Part shown: positions 17,874-27,172 of the stretch, in pieces
Layout of the letters: every line of letters begins with the position of its first letter
Numbering within the stretch: position 1 is the first letter of the stretch
Assembly (NCBI GenBank): GCA_013361095.1
Contig: JAATWA010000001.1
Location: forward strand, 124,001-188,000
From: Pseudanabaena biceps
GTDB lineage: Bacteria > Cyanobacteriota > Cyanobacteriia > Pseudanabaenales > Pseudanabaenaceae
Length of the DNA: 64,000 bases
Direction: 5' to 3'
Made by a program: the position numbers and the translations under genes
The notes under the pieces: model-generated
Database searches by the model: none
What the model saw: only the letters and a program-made list of their open reading frames with translations
Told to the model about the DNA's origin: nothing

Positions 17874-19821
17874 GGACAACAAGAAAATCGATAAAGCCGC
17901 AGCTTTTGAAGCAAAAGAGCTTAAAAACTTGCGTATGAGAGTTGAGAGTGTATTCCGAGAAACCCTCAAATACAACCTTGAGATCAAGGAATGGCATGAG
18001 TATGACGGTGGAGTTTGGAGGCGGATTGATGTTGATGAAGTGGCGGCGCGATCGCGTCAATTGTTGCATGATTTAACCTGTAATGATGATTTCTTAGAAG
18101 GCATTCCGCCAAACAAGAAACAGATTGCAGAATTTATGAATGCTTTACAGCATGACGTACAGATCAAGAAATTTGACACTGACGATAAATACCCAGATCT
18201 GATCAATTTTAAAGATTGCGTCTTGAACTGCCGAACGCTCGAAACTTTTCCACACGATCGCAAATACAATTTTAATTGGCAACTCCCACACAACTGGAAA
18301 GATCGGGATAAAGGTTGCAAGCCTATTATCGATTGGCTTGAGTGGTCGCTTTATGGCGCTAAGGATACGTTAAAACTTTTGCTTTGCTTCCTAAATGCGA
18401 TCGTCAAAAAGCGGACTGACATCCAAAAGCTAGTTCAACTGAATGGAACTGGCGGATCGGGTAAATCAACATTTCAGAAATTAGCGATCGCCCTTGTCGG
18501 ATCTGAGAATTGCAAAGAAACTACTATTGAACAACTAGACAATCAGTTTGAATCTGCTAATTTTTATGGCAAGCGTTTGATTACCATCTCGGAAATTGGC
18601 GACTATAAGGGGAGTGGAGCCGCCTTAAAACGTCTTACTGGGGACGATAAACTGAGATATGAGGTTAAGGGCATTCAAGCGCGTACTGACTTTGTGTATC
18701 AGGGAAAAGTTTCAATCGTGGCGAATAAGGAGTACGCACCAAAAGAAGCTGGATCATCTTGGGCAAGACGTAATATTGCGATTAAATTTGATCGCGTTGT
18801 TCCTGAAAGCGAAAAACGGAACCTTATTTCAAGCTTGCCTGATGGTAACTTTACTGGAGAATTTGTTCCATATATTCCTGCCTTGATCGAGATTGTTTTG
18901 AGTATCCCCGATGAAGAAGTGAAGCAGTATTTAGAGCAGACTTGCAAGTTTGTTCCGAGCTTGTCTGGAGAAAGAGCTAATTCAATTCTTAACGACGAAC
19001 CGATCGCACAATGGCTTGAGGATTGTTGTGTTCTGATTCCTGATGCTATTACTTACATTGGTAAGGCTGAGCGTCAAAATATCTCGGTCGGAGATGCAGG
19101 GCATAAAATCTCACATACTGAATTTAGAAATCAGGATATTTGGCTTCATGCCAATTACGCTAAGTTTTGCTTAGATCGGGGTGTCTCTGCTGTTGGGTTT
19201 CAGCGCTTTTCTAAAAACGTATTGGATATCATGATTGGAGCGCTCAAAATTGACTCTGTAACTAAGCTTGAGAAAGACTCAAGGGGTGTTGCTCTGAAAG
19301 GTATTGCTATTCGTACCGAGGCACATCATCACATCCTCACACCTGTTAGAAATTTGTTAATTGGCTATTCTGACGATTCAATAGTGATTTCTGACGATTC
19401 AATGACGAATGAAATCCTTAGCAATGCCAATGTTGACGATTTTGACGATAATTTTGCAACTTTGCATAACAGCAATAAAAACAACGCTGTATTAGATGAC
19501 TCGGTTACAAGAAATGGTATCAACACTACGCATATAGATAAATCTGAAAACACTGTCAAAATCGTCAACGTTGTCACTGGAGAGGATTCCCATCGTCAGG
19601 GTATCGTCAACCAATCGTCACCAATTGAGATCGCATCAAAAATCCACAATTTCAAAGTGGGGGATAAGGTGAAATATGTTGGCAATCATGAAATCTATCA
19701 AAAATTCTTTGCGGAGAAAATTCTCCTATTGCATTTGATTACTGCTTTTGGATGCGATTGCGAAAAAGAAGATGGCTCGCTCACCCCAACTTTTTCATTA
19801 AGTGACATTGAGTTAGCTTAG
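17851..19821 (+). CDS. D5-type phage/plasmid primase-associated helicase (SF3 ATPase)
   Basis: The ATP-binding motif GTGGSGKST is at 199-207. ITISEIGDYKG matches Walker B, and VSIVANKEYAP carries the sensor Asn of SF3 helicases. An N-terminal D5_N-like region precedes it. I chose ATG 17851 over TTG 17839 because GAGGA lies five bases upstream. The start overlaps the prim-pol stop by 23 bp, so translation is probably coupled. The C-terminal 150 residues are Asp/Asn-rich with repeated DDS motifs. It likely unwinds DNA for the element's own replication. Confidence 0.85.
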   Translation: MKVLSNSKDNKKIDKAAAFEAKELKNLRMRVESVFRETLKYNLEIKEWHEYDGGVWRRIDVDEVAARSRQLLHDLTCNDDFLEGIPPNKKQIAEFMNALQHDVQIKKFDTDDKYPDLINFKDCVLNCRTLETFPHDRKYNFNWQLPHNWKDRDKGCKPIIDWLEWSLYGAKDTLKLLLCFLNAIVKKRTDIQKLVQLNGTGGSGKSTFQKLAIALVGSENCKETTIEQLDNQFESANFYGKRLITISEIGDYKGSGAALKRLTGDDKLRYEVKGIQARTDFVYQGKVSIVANKEYAPKEAGSSWARRNIAIKFDRVVPESEKRNLISSLPDGNFTGEFVPYIPALIEIVLSIPDEEVKQYLEQTCKFVPSLSGERANSILNDEPIAQWLEDCCVLIPDAITYIGKAERQNISVGDAGHKISHTEFRNQDIWLHANYAKFCLDRGVSAVGFQRFSKNVLDIMIGALKIDSVTKLEKDSRGVALKGIAIRTEAHHHILTPVRNLLIGYSDDSIVISDDSMTNEILSNANVDDFDDNFATLHNSNKNNAVLDDSVTRNGINTTHIDKSENTVKIVNVVTGEDSHRQGIVNQSSPIEIASKIHNFKVGDKVKYVGNHEIYQKFFAEKILLLHLITAFGCDCEKEDGSLTPTFSLSDIELA

Positions 19822-19831
19822 TTGGCAAAAC

Positions 19832-19873
19832 TAATCCTGTGAGCTTTTTAGTTGTTATAAGTTCACAGGATTA
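19832..19873 (+). terminator. hairpin after the D5 helicase gene
   Basis: TAATCCTGTGA and TCACAGGATTA pair across about 20 bases, 11 bp after the stop codon. It separates the replication genes from the promoter of the Abi_2 locus. Confidence 0.65.
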
Positions 19874-19899
19874 CCTAAAAACTTCACTATTCTTTAGTG

Positions 19900-19935
19900 T
19901 TGACAGTTGACATACAAAATGTGAAGATGTTGCTA
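19900..19935 (+). promoter_or_regulatory. putative promoter of the hairpin RNA / Abi_2 gene
   Basis: Two overlapping -35-like hexamers occur: TTGACA at 19900-19905 and TTGACA at 19907-19912. From the second, 17 bases lead to TTGCTA at 19930-19935. Transcription would start near 19940-19943, at the foot of the RNA hairpin. Confidence 0.5.
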
Positions 19936-19939
19936 ATAA

Positions 19940-19992
19940 GACCCGCCAAGGCTATGCGAAAGTATCCTCAAATTGGTGGGTTGCTCATTTTT
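19940..19992 (+). ncRNA. candidate structured RNA upstream of the Abi_2 gene (abiF RNA-like)
   Basis: The segment between promoter and start codon folds into an outer stem, ACCCGCCAA (19941-19949) with TTGGTGGGT (19973-19981, one G-U pair). Inside it, GGCTATGC and GTATCC pair with a two-base bulge and a GAAA tetraloop at 19958-19961. The stem is followed by a run of T. Conserved RNAs called the abiF motif are known upstream of Abi_2/AbiF genes. This is my identification by position and shape, not by a covariance search. Confidence 0.5.
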
Positions 19993-20002
19993 AGGGGTAT
20001 TA

Positions 20003-20899
20003 ATGACGCGCAAATTTGCTAAACCTGCTAAAACTTTTCAAGAGCAGGTGCAATTGCTTCAGTCACGGGGGATGCTCATCGAAGATGTACAGGAAGCAAT
20101 ATTTTACCTACAGCATCTTAACTACTATCGACTTGGTGCGTATTGGTTGCCTTTTGAGTTAGACCATGCCACACATCAGTTTAAGCCTAATACAAGATTT
20201 AAAGATGTACTTAGGCTTTACATTTTTGATAGAGAGCTTAGGCTACTAATGCTAGATGGGATTGAGCGAATAGAAGTATCAGTCCGAAGTCAATGGGCTT
20301 ATCATCTTGCAACTTTGCATAATCCTCATGCTCATCTTGACTCAAACCTATTTAAAGCCAAATATTGGCAAAAAGATCTCAATGCTCTGACAGAAGAAGT
20401 GAATAGATCGCAAGAGACTTTTATTGACCATCTACGAGATACCTACAGCGAACAACTACCGCCAGTTTGGGCAGTATGTGAAATTATGTCGATTGGGTTA
20501 TTATCTCGATGGTATGGAAATTTAGAACCATATCAAACCCGTTCTGCGATTGCTAAAGCTTACAAAATAAATCACTATGTTTTAGGCTCATGGATTCATC
20601 ATCTCTCTATAGTGCGTAATTTTTGCGCTCATCATTCAAGGTTGTGGAATAGAGAGTTTTCAATTATTCCAGCAGTCCCAAAAAGTAGAAATAACCCAGT
20701 CGTTAACCAGTTTGTCCAACCGTCGCGCAAAATATATAACACCTTGGTTATTGTGCTGTACTTCATGGATACGATCGCCCCAAAACATCACCTGCGATCG
20801 CGACTGCTCAAATTGTTAGATGAGCATCCAGACTTATTAACTGGCATGGGTTTTCCTACTAATTGGCAACAGATGAGTATTTGGCAAAATTTGAACTGA
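20003..20899 (+). CDS. Abi_2 / AbiF-like HEPN protein (abortive infection)
   Basis: The protein matches the Abi_2 family along its length, from [13 protein letters not shown] and [16 protein letters not shown] to the C-terminal [14 protein letters not shown]. The last motif is the R-x4-H HEPN ribonuclease signature (R205, H210), so it is probably an RNase toxin that acts in phage defence. I chose ATG 20003 because AGGGG lies 5-10 bases upstream; the frame is open to TTG 19973. It lies between the element's replication genes and the type I restriction genes, in a typical cargo position. Confidence 0.87.
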   Translation: MTRKFAKPAKTFQEQVQLLQSRGMLIEDVQEAIFYLQHLNYYRLGAYWLPFELDHATHQFKPNTRFKDVLRLYIFDRELRLLMLDGIERIEVSVRSQWAYHLATLHNPHAHLDSNLFKAKYWQKDLNALTEEVNRSQETFIDHLRDTYSEQLPPVWAVCEIMSIGLLSRWYGNLEPYQTRSAIAKAYKINHYVLGSWIHHLSIVRNFCAHHSRLWNREFSIIPAVPKSRNNPVVNQFVQPSRKIYNTLVIVLYFMDTIAPKHHLRSRLLKLLDEHPDLLTGMGFPTNWQQMSIWQNLN

Positions 20900-20969
20900 T
20901 TTACGCAATTTAATCGACAATATAAATTAATTGTGGGTAAATAAACTGTGGAAACCGCGAGAATTTGGC

Positions 20970-23339
20970 ATGAGTCTCAATGAAGCTGATACAAGGGCAA
21001 AACTAATTGATCCTGCCCTGCGTAATTGTGGGTGGACTGAAGACCATATCAAACGCGAAGAAACGGCGGGTAGCATTACGATTTGGAATGGTAAGGCGCG
21101 TAAGCAACGTAAGGGAAGGATTGATTACACTTTGCGGCTAAGGGTTAGTGATGATACGCAACCTGTGGCTGTGGCATTGATTGAGGCAAAAGCTGAGGAC
21201 TTGTCGCCTGCTCATGGATTGGAGCAAGCAAAAAACTATAAATTATTGGGCGATCGCTTTCATGTGCCATTTGTATTTAGTACCAATGGTCATTTATTTG
21301 TCGAGTTCGATCGCTTTACAGGACTGACTAGCAAGCCAATGCCGATCGCTAATTTTCCGAGTCCTGATGCATTGCGATCGCGCTATGAGCAGAATATGGG
21401 TTTTGGGTTAGAAGATGAAGCGGCTAAACCCTTATTAACTCGTTATACCAATGGCGAAGGATCGCGCCGCTATTATCAAGACGCGGCAATTCGGGCAGCT
21501 TTAGAGAAAATTGCTCAAGCTAAGAAGTTAGGGGAAGCAGGACGGGTATTGCTGACTTTGGCAACGGGGGCGGGTAAAACTTTTATTGCGGTTAATTTGC
21601 TGAAACGGATCGCTGATGCGGGGCAGATGACTCGCGCTTTATTTATTTGCGATCGCGATGAGTTACGGATACAAGGCGCAAAAGCTTTTCGAGATTTATT
21701 TGGGGCTAATGCGGCAACGGTTGAGGCAGGGAACCCGCAGAAAAATGCAAGGGTTTTAATTGCGACCTATCAAACTTTGGATGTGGACAATGACGATGCA
21801 ACCGCTAATTTTTTGACTACCCATTATCCCGAAAATTATTTTAGTCACATCATTATTGATGAGTGCCATCGTTCGGCTTGGGGCAAATGGTCACAGGTGC
21901 TAACTCGCAATCCTAACGCGGTGCAAGTTGGTTTGACTGCCACACCGAGAGAGTTAGACATTATTAGCGATACGTCTGAAGCCCAAGCCGATGTCAAAAT
22001 AACGGCGGATAATCTGCGTTATTTTGGTGAGCCTGTGTATGGTTATGACATTTCTCAAGGGATTGAGGATGGTTATTTAGCCGCCTGCTCTATCCCAGCG
22101 CTTAAAGTGAATATTGATGATACTGGAATTACGCAAAAGCAAATTTTAGAACGTAACCCAAAGGATGCTCGAACGGGACTACCGATAACAGAGGAGCAAC
22201 TGAAAGAACGTTACGAGAAAGCTAGTTTTGAAAATCGCATCATGCTACCCGATCGCGTTTTAGCGATGTGTCGAGATTTGTTTAAGCATTTGTTGGAGTC
22301 GGGTACACCTGAGCAAAAAACAGTAATTTTTTGTGCGCGGGATAGTCATGCTGAAGAAGTGGCGATCGAGATGAATAATCTCTATGTTCAGTGGTGTAAA
22401 GAAAATGACCAGAAAGCGGTGACTAATTACGCTTTTAAATGTACGGCTAAAAGTGGTGGTAAGGACTATCTAGCAGATCTCAAGGGTAGCAATCGTAATT
22501 TTTTCATCGCGACGACGGTTGATCTGTTGTCAACGGGTGTAGATATACCAAGTTTGCGAAATGTGGTGTTTTTTAAATATGTAAAGTCTCCGATTTCGTT
22601 TTATCAGATGGTGGGGAGAGGGACGCGCCTTGATGTGACTACAAATAAGCTGATGTTTACGATGTACGACTACACCGAGGCTCGAAAGTTATTTGGTGAG
22701 GCATTTTTAACTAAGCTTCAGCCAAAATCCGAAGGTGGTGGGGAACCGCTTACGCCTCCACGTCCTCCTGAACCGATTATCACGGTGGAAGGCTTTGATA
22801 TAGAAATTACTGATGCAGGGCGCTATATTCTCACGACGGTAGACGGGAAAGCGATGCCTGTGAGTGTTGAGGAGTACCAAGAGCAATTGATCTCTAGGTT
22901 GGTAAGTGCTGCACCTACGCCCGATCGCTTTCGGCGGCGTTGGGTTGTGCCTGATGAGCGACGGGATCTCATCAATACTATGGTTAATGGTGGGGTATCT
23001 CCAATGGTGGTGCAGTTGGTGCGCGATATGCAGGACTATGATCTGTATGATGTGTTGGCAGAGTTGGGCTATGGGTTGAATCCACGCACAAGGATGACGA
23101 GGGTAATTGAGTTTTCGATGAAGCAGCAACAATGGTTAAATGATATGCCTGCCAAAACTGCGGCGACGATTAACGCGATCGCTCAGCAGTTTATCGCTTC
23201 GGGAATTGAGGGTTTAGAGAATCCGACAATTTTTCAAGTCCCTGAAGTTGTTAGGGCTGGTGGTTTGCCTGCTTTGAAGCAGTTGGGTAAGCCAATGGAG
23301 ATTATTCAGGAAACGAAGGTGAGGTTATTTGCTGCTTAA
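20970..23339 (+). CDS. hsdR: type I restriction enzyme R subunit HsdR (EcoEI-like)
   Basis: The 789-residue protein starts at ATG 20970, giving the family-typical MSLNEADTRAKLIDPAL. It has an N-terminal PD-(D/E)xK nuclease (IDYTLRL with D52, LIEAK with E72 and K74), an SF2 translocase core (ATGAGKT at 198-204, IIDECHRS, LTATPRE, QMVGRGTR) and an EcoEI_R-type C-terminus. HsdR cuts DNA after ATP-driven translocation in complex with HsdM and HsdS. It is the first gene of the hsdRSM set, with a 93-bp gap before hsdS. The frame is intact. Confidence 0.93.
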   Translation: MSLNEADTRAKLIDPALRNCGWTEDHIKREETAGSITIWNGKARKQRKGRIDYTLRLRVSDDTQPVAVALIEAKAEDLSPAHGLEQAKNYKLLGDRFHVPFVFSTNGHLFVEFDRFTGLTSKPMPIANFPSPDALRSRYEQNMGFGLEDEAAKPLLTRYTNGEGSRRYYQDAAIRAALEKIAQAKKLGEAGRVLLTLATGAGKTFIAVNLLKRIADAGQMTRALFICDRDELRIQGAKAFRDLFGANAATVEAGNPQKNARVLIATYQTLDVDNDDATANFLTTHYPENYFSHIIIDECHRSAWGKWSQVLTRNPNAVQVGLTATPRELDIISDTSEAQADVKITADNLRYFGEPVYGYDISQGIEDGYLAACSIPALKVNIDDTGITQKQILERNPKDARTGLPITEEQLKERYEKASFENRIMLPDRVLAMCRDLFKHLLESGTPEQKTVIFCARDSHAEEVAIEMNNLYVQWCKENDQKAVTNYAFKCTAKSGGKDYLADLKGSNRNFFIATTVDLLSTGVDIPSLRNVVFFKYVKSPISFYQMVGRGTRLDVTTNKLMFTMYDYTEARKLFGEAFLTKLQPKSEGGGEPLTPPRPPEPIITVEGFDIEITDAGRYILTTVDGKAMPVSVEEYQEQLISRLVSAAPTPDRFRRRWVVPDERRDLINTMVNGGVSPMVVQLVRDMQDYDLYDVLAELGYGLNPRTRMTRVIEFSMKQQQWLNDMPAKTAATINAIAQQFIASGIEGLENPTIFQVPEVVRAGGLPALKQLGKPMEIIQETKVRLFAA

Positions 23340-23432
23340 AAATAGGTTGATCGCTTTTAGTTCTGACTGGTGACAGGTTGGGACAGACAAATAATTTAAA
23401 CGATTTATTTTTTAGGGTGTGTTTGGGTATTT

Positions 23433-23720
23433 ATGACTGAGAAAAATGGGGGATTACATAAAGGTTGGAAGTCAGTAAAGTTATCGGATGTTTGCGAACT
23501 TAATCCTGCTAGACCTCGTGAAATGAAAAGAAGCGATGATGCAGCTACAAGCTTTGTTCCTATGGCATCTGTTAGTGCTGAGTTCGGGAAAATTGCTGAT
23601 CCTTTAGTTAAACCATTTTCAGAAGTTAAAAAAGGTTACACATACTTTGCAGAAGGTGATGTACTTTTTTCAAAAATTTCGCCTTGTATGCAAAATGGGG
23701 CGTTGCATAATAAAGTATGA
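23433..23720 (+). pseudogene. hsdS: hsdS 5' fragment, interrupted by IS1-family element
   Basis: The first 88 codons encode the start of a type I specificity subunit (GWKSVKLSDVCELNPARPRE, YTYFAEGDVLFSKISPCMQNG). At 23699 an insertion sequence begins and the frame stops inside it at 23718-23720. The rest of the gene resumes at 24460. Removing the IS and one 8-bp duplication restores a single frame of 409 codons including the stop. Confidence 0.92.
23691..23698. repeat. 8-bp target-site duplication, left copy (CAAAATGG)
   Basis: CAAAATGG flanks the IS on both sides (23691-23698 and 24452-24459), as expected for an IS1-family insertion. Confidence 0.9.
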
Positions 23721-24451
23721 GTTGAAGCAAGAGCGATGAAATGTCCAAAGTGCGGGTCAGATCACATACGCAGAAATGGAATTAAGCAAGGAAAACAAAA
23801 TCACATTTGTGCTGAATGTGGACGACAGTTTATAAATCCCAGTGAACAAACCAAAGCGTTCCCAGAAACGACAAAACAAACTTGCCTGAAGATGTATCTC
23901 AATGGCATGGGATTCAGGGCTATTGAGAGAGTGATGGGAGTACATCACACCACAGTCATTGATTGGGTTAAACAAAAAGGTAAGAAGTTACCCGATTCAA
24001 TCGCCCCCGAAAATGTCCCCAATGTTGGCGAATTGGATGAGCTGGAAACATTTGTCGGCTCAAAAAAAAACAAGATTTGGGTATGGACAGCAGTAGACCA
24101 TTTTCGTAAGGGCATCCTAGCTTGGGCTTTAGGCGATCATAGTGCTGAGACTTTTGAGCCATTATGGGCAATTGTGGCAGCATGGCAATGCTATTTCTAT
24201 GTCACTGACGGTTGGACTGTATATCCAAGCTATATCCCTGATGGTGATCAGATTATTAGCAAAACATACATGACTCGAGTTGAGGGTGAAAACTCTCGGT
24301 TACGCCACTATCTAGCAAGATTGCACCGTAAAACCTTCTGTTATTCAAAGTCTTTAGAAATGTTGCGTTATTCTGTGCGACTCCTGATTCATTATCTTCA
24401 TGACTCTTCTGTCCTGTTCTCTCCATGATTCATACTTTATCCTGCAACGCC
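23699..24451 (+). mobile_element. IS1-family insertion sequence (copy A, intact)
   Basis: The element is 753 bp, flanked by 8-bp direct repeats. Its ends are imperfect inverted repeats, GGCGTTGCATAATAAAGTAT on the left and GGCGTTGCAGGATAAAGTAT read inward from the right. It has one transposase gene on the plus strand and lies inside hsdS in the same orientation. Confidence 0.92.
23736..24428 (+). CDS. IS1-family transposase (single ORF)
   Basis: The 230-residue protein has an N-terminal zinc finger (MKCPKCGSDHIRRNG, HICAECGRQF), a helix-turn-helix (MGFRAIERVMGVHHTTVIDWV) and the IS1 DDE catalytic core (GELDELETFVG, YVTDGW, TRVEGENSRLRHYLARLHRK). It corresponds to InsA and InsB joined without the programmed frameshift seen in classical IS1. 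No disruption is visible, so it is probably active. Its stop overlaps the next start as ATGA. Confidence 0.92.
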   Translation: MKCPKCGSDHIRRNGIKQGKQNHICAECGRQFINPSEQTKAFPETTKQTCLKMYLNGMGFRAIERVMGVHHTTVIDWVKQKGKKLPDSIAPENVPNVGELDELETFVGSKKNKIWVWTAVDHFRKGILAWALGDHSAETFEPLWAIVAAWQCYFYVTDGWTVYPSYIPDGDQIISKTYMTRVEGENSRLRHYLARLHRKTFCYSKSLEMLRYSVRLLIHYLHDSSVLFSP

Positions 24452-25420
24452 CAAAATGGTAAACACGCGATCGCCAGTAACTTGATAGACGGTATTGGCT
24501 TTGGAACTACAGAATTTCATGTTGTTCGCCCAAGTTCAGAAATTCTTGCTGAATGGGTTCATAAGTTTTTACGTCAGCCCAAAATATTAAATTCGGCAAC
24601 AGAGTTATTTACTGGTTCTGTAGGTCAGCAAAGAGTACCTGAAAGTTTTATCGGCGATCTTGAAATCCCTCTCCCACCTCTTCCAGAACAAAAACGCATC
24701 TTAGCCATATTAAATGAGCAGATGTCAGGCGTAGAGAAAGCCCGCGCCGCCGCCGAAGCCCAACTACAAGCCGCCAAAACTCTAACCGCCGCCTATCTCC
24801 GCGAAGTTTTCGACAGCCCCGAAGCTCAAAAATGGGAGAGAAAAACATTAGGAGATATATGTCGTGACATTTCTGATGGTAGTCACTTTACACCAACATA
24901 TATATCTAAAGGCATCCCCTTTTTATCTGTCAAAGATGTAAAAGAAACAGGAATATCATTTAATGATTGTCGATATATTAGCGAAGAACAACATAAAGAT
25001 CTTTGTAGAAGATGCAAACCAGAAATAGGGGATGTCCTTTATACAAAGGTCGGCACAACTGGTATAGCAAAATCAGTTGATGTTGAAAGAGAATTTAGCA
25101 TTTTTGTTAGCGTTGCTCTTTTAAAATTGACTCCTCAAGTACTTCCTGATTATCTAGAAAAAATCCTTAATTCTCCTCTTTGTAGAGTTCAGTCTGCCAA
25201 TTTAACACAAGGAGCAGCAAATAGAAACCTAGTAATTAGAGACATCAAGCGTATTACATTACCTTTGCCACCATTAGAAGTACAACAGCATCTTGTAACA
25301 GTTATTACGGAGGATATGACTAACATGAAACACTTACAACGATCGCTACAAGACCAACTCAACACAATCAAACAACTACCCGCCGCCCTGCTTCGACAGG
25401 CATTTAACGGAGAATTATAA
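24425..25420 (+). pseudogene. hsdS: hsdS 3' fragment (end of TRD1, central region, TRD2), possibly translated
   Basis: The frame opens at an ATG inside the IS end, overlapping the transposase stop, and enters hsdS sequence at 24460. The product contains the end of TRD1, the central conserved helix (PPLPEQKRILAILNEQMSGVEKARAAAEAQL), a whole second TRD (GDICRDISDGSHFTPT onward) and the C-terminal conserved helix. Half-sized HsdS proteins of this layout can dimerise and give new specificities in some type I systems. Whether this one does is unknown. It ends one base before the hsdM start codon. Confidence 0.85.
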
Positions 25421-25421
25421 A

Positions 25422-26984
25422 ATGGCAAAAGCAGCAAAAAACAGTAACGGACGTAAATTTAATACCCAACAAAGCCTCGACGGATATATCAAATCCGCTT
25501 GCGACATCATGCGCCGATCCAACTGTGCAGGCGCACTGCAATACGTCCCCGAACTCACATGGATACTATTTCTACGAATCCTCGATGAACTGGAAATGCA
25601 AGAAGCCGAACAAGCCGAAGCCGTCGGCGCAAGCTTTACCCCATCCCTACAACAGCCCTACCGTTGGCACGACTGGGCAGCCCCCGAAAGCGATGACCTG
25701 TTAAATATGCGTGATGGACTAAACCAAGGCTGGAAACGCAAAGAACTTATCATAGGTACACTCGAAGACTTTCCCCACTTTGTTAATAACGGACTACTAC
25801 CCTATCTCAAAACTTTGCGCGATCGTCCCAATGCCACATCGCGCCAAAAAGTTATCAGCGAAATCCTCTCAGGCGTTGAACGTACCCGCGTTGACACCGC
25901 CAAAAACCTACTAGATATCCTCGACAAAATCCACGAAATCCGCAACGAAAACATCAGCGACACCCACATCTATACCCTCTCGCAAGTCTATGAAGGACTA
26001 CTACTAAAAATGGGTGAAAAGGGCAACGATGGCGGACAATTTTTCACCCCTCGCGTTGTCGTTCGCGCCATGATCCAAGCGATCGATCCACAAATTGGCG
26101 AAACCGTCTATGACGCAGGCTGTGGTACAGGCGGATTCCTAGCCCAAGCTTACGAACACATGGCAGGCAAAGACCTCAGCAACATCACCAACCCCGATCA
26201 ACTCGAAACCCTCAAACACCAAACCTTTTACGGACGTGAAAAAGACAACGCCATCTACCCGATCGCACTTGCTAACTTAATTTTACATGGCATTGACGAG
26301 CCGCACATCTGGCATGGCAACACCCTCACAGATTCCATAACCTATGACGGACTTTTCACAAATGCTCCCAGTCAATACGATGTCGCCCTGATGAATCCAC
26401 CCTTCGGCGGCAAAGAAGGAAAAGAAGCACAAACCAACTTCAACTACAAAACCAGTTCCACTCAAGTTCTCTTCATTCAACACGTTCTCAAAAGCCTCAA
26501 ATCCACAGGACGCTGTGGCATTGTCCTCGATGAAGGTATCCTTTTCCGCAACAACGAAACCGCCTTTGTCCAAACCAAAGTGAAATTACTTGATGATGCC
26601 GATGTCTGGTGCATTGTCAGCTTACCCGCAGGCGTATTTACATCCGCAGGTGCAGGCGTGAAAACCAATATCCTGTTTTTCACCAAAGGCAAATCCACCG
26701 AAAGCATCTGGTATTACGACCTCTCCGACCTCAAAATCAACAAAAAAACACCAATCACCCTCGAACACTTTGAGGACTTCTTTAAGCTCCTGCCCACCAG
26801 AGCCGATAGCGATCGCAGTTGGACAGTCACCAGAGAAGCGATCATAGCCAAAAACTACGACCTCAAAGCTGTTAACCCCAATGCCAAAACCGAAGAAGAT
26901 ACCCGTACACCTCAAGACCTCCTAGACATCATCGCTAGTAAAGGGAAGGAAGTTGATCAAGCTTTAGCGTTACTCAGAAAATAG
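25422..26984 (+). CDS. hsdM: type I restriction-modification DNA methyltransferase HsdM
   Basis: This N6-adenine methyltransferase of 520 residues has an HsdM N-terminal helical domain, the QFFTPRVVV entry motif around 206-214, the SAM-binding motif DAGCGTGGF at 231-239 and the catalytic NPPF at 325-328. With HsdS it protects host DNA; with HsdR it forms the restriction complex. It starts one base after the hsdS stop, so translation is coupled. Its codons are strikingly rich in C at third positions compared with hsdR, hinting at a different history. The frame is intact. Confidence 0.94.
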   Translation: MAKAAKNSNGRKFNTQQSLDGYIKSACDIMRRSNCAGALQYVPELTWILFLRILDELEMQEAEQAEAVGASFTPSLQQPYRWHDWAAPESDDLLNMRDGLNQGWKRKELIIGTLEDFPHFVNNGLLPYLKTLRDRPNATSRQKVISEILSGVERTRVDTAKNLLDILDKIHEIRNENISDTHIYTLSQVYEGLLLKMGEKGNDGGQFFTPRVVVRAMIQAIDPQIGETVYDAGCGTGGFLAQAYEHMAGKDLSNITNPDQLETLKHQTFYGREKDNAIYPIALANLILHGIDEPHIWHGNTLTDSITYDGLFTNAPSQYDVALMNPPFGGKEGKEAQTNFNYKTSSTQVLFIQHVLKSLKSTGRCGIVLDEGILFRNNETAFVQTKVKLLDDADVWCIVSLPAGVFTSAGAGVKTNILFFTKGKSTESIWYYDLSDLKINKKTPITLEHFEDFFKLLPTRADSDRSWTVTREAIIAKNYDLKAVNPNAKTEEDTRTPQDLLDIIASKGKEVDQALALLRK

Positions 26985-27172
26985 TTTGGTATAGATTAGG
27001 CGATCGGCGCTCATCCAAATTGTTTTAATTTCGCTTTAATGCACGATTAATCCCTTACTTACCAAATGTATAATTGTTTGCAAGGAAAAATCAATTACCC
27101 CGATTTTTACCCCGTCACCTTGTTGACAATGCCCAAAAGTCTTACTCTACAAACTTTCTAGCAAATGAAGAT
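26985..27172. other. right end of the island, with paired TTACCCCG motifs
   Basis: This 188-bp segment between hsdM and attR has no gene. TTACCCCG occurs at 27095-27102 and 27107-27114, spaced 12 bp. The same pair with the same spacing is at 13793 and 13805 near the left end. They are candidate integrase arm-binding sites. Confidence 0.5.
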
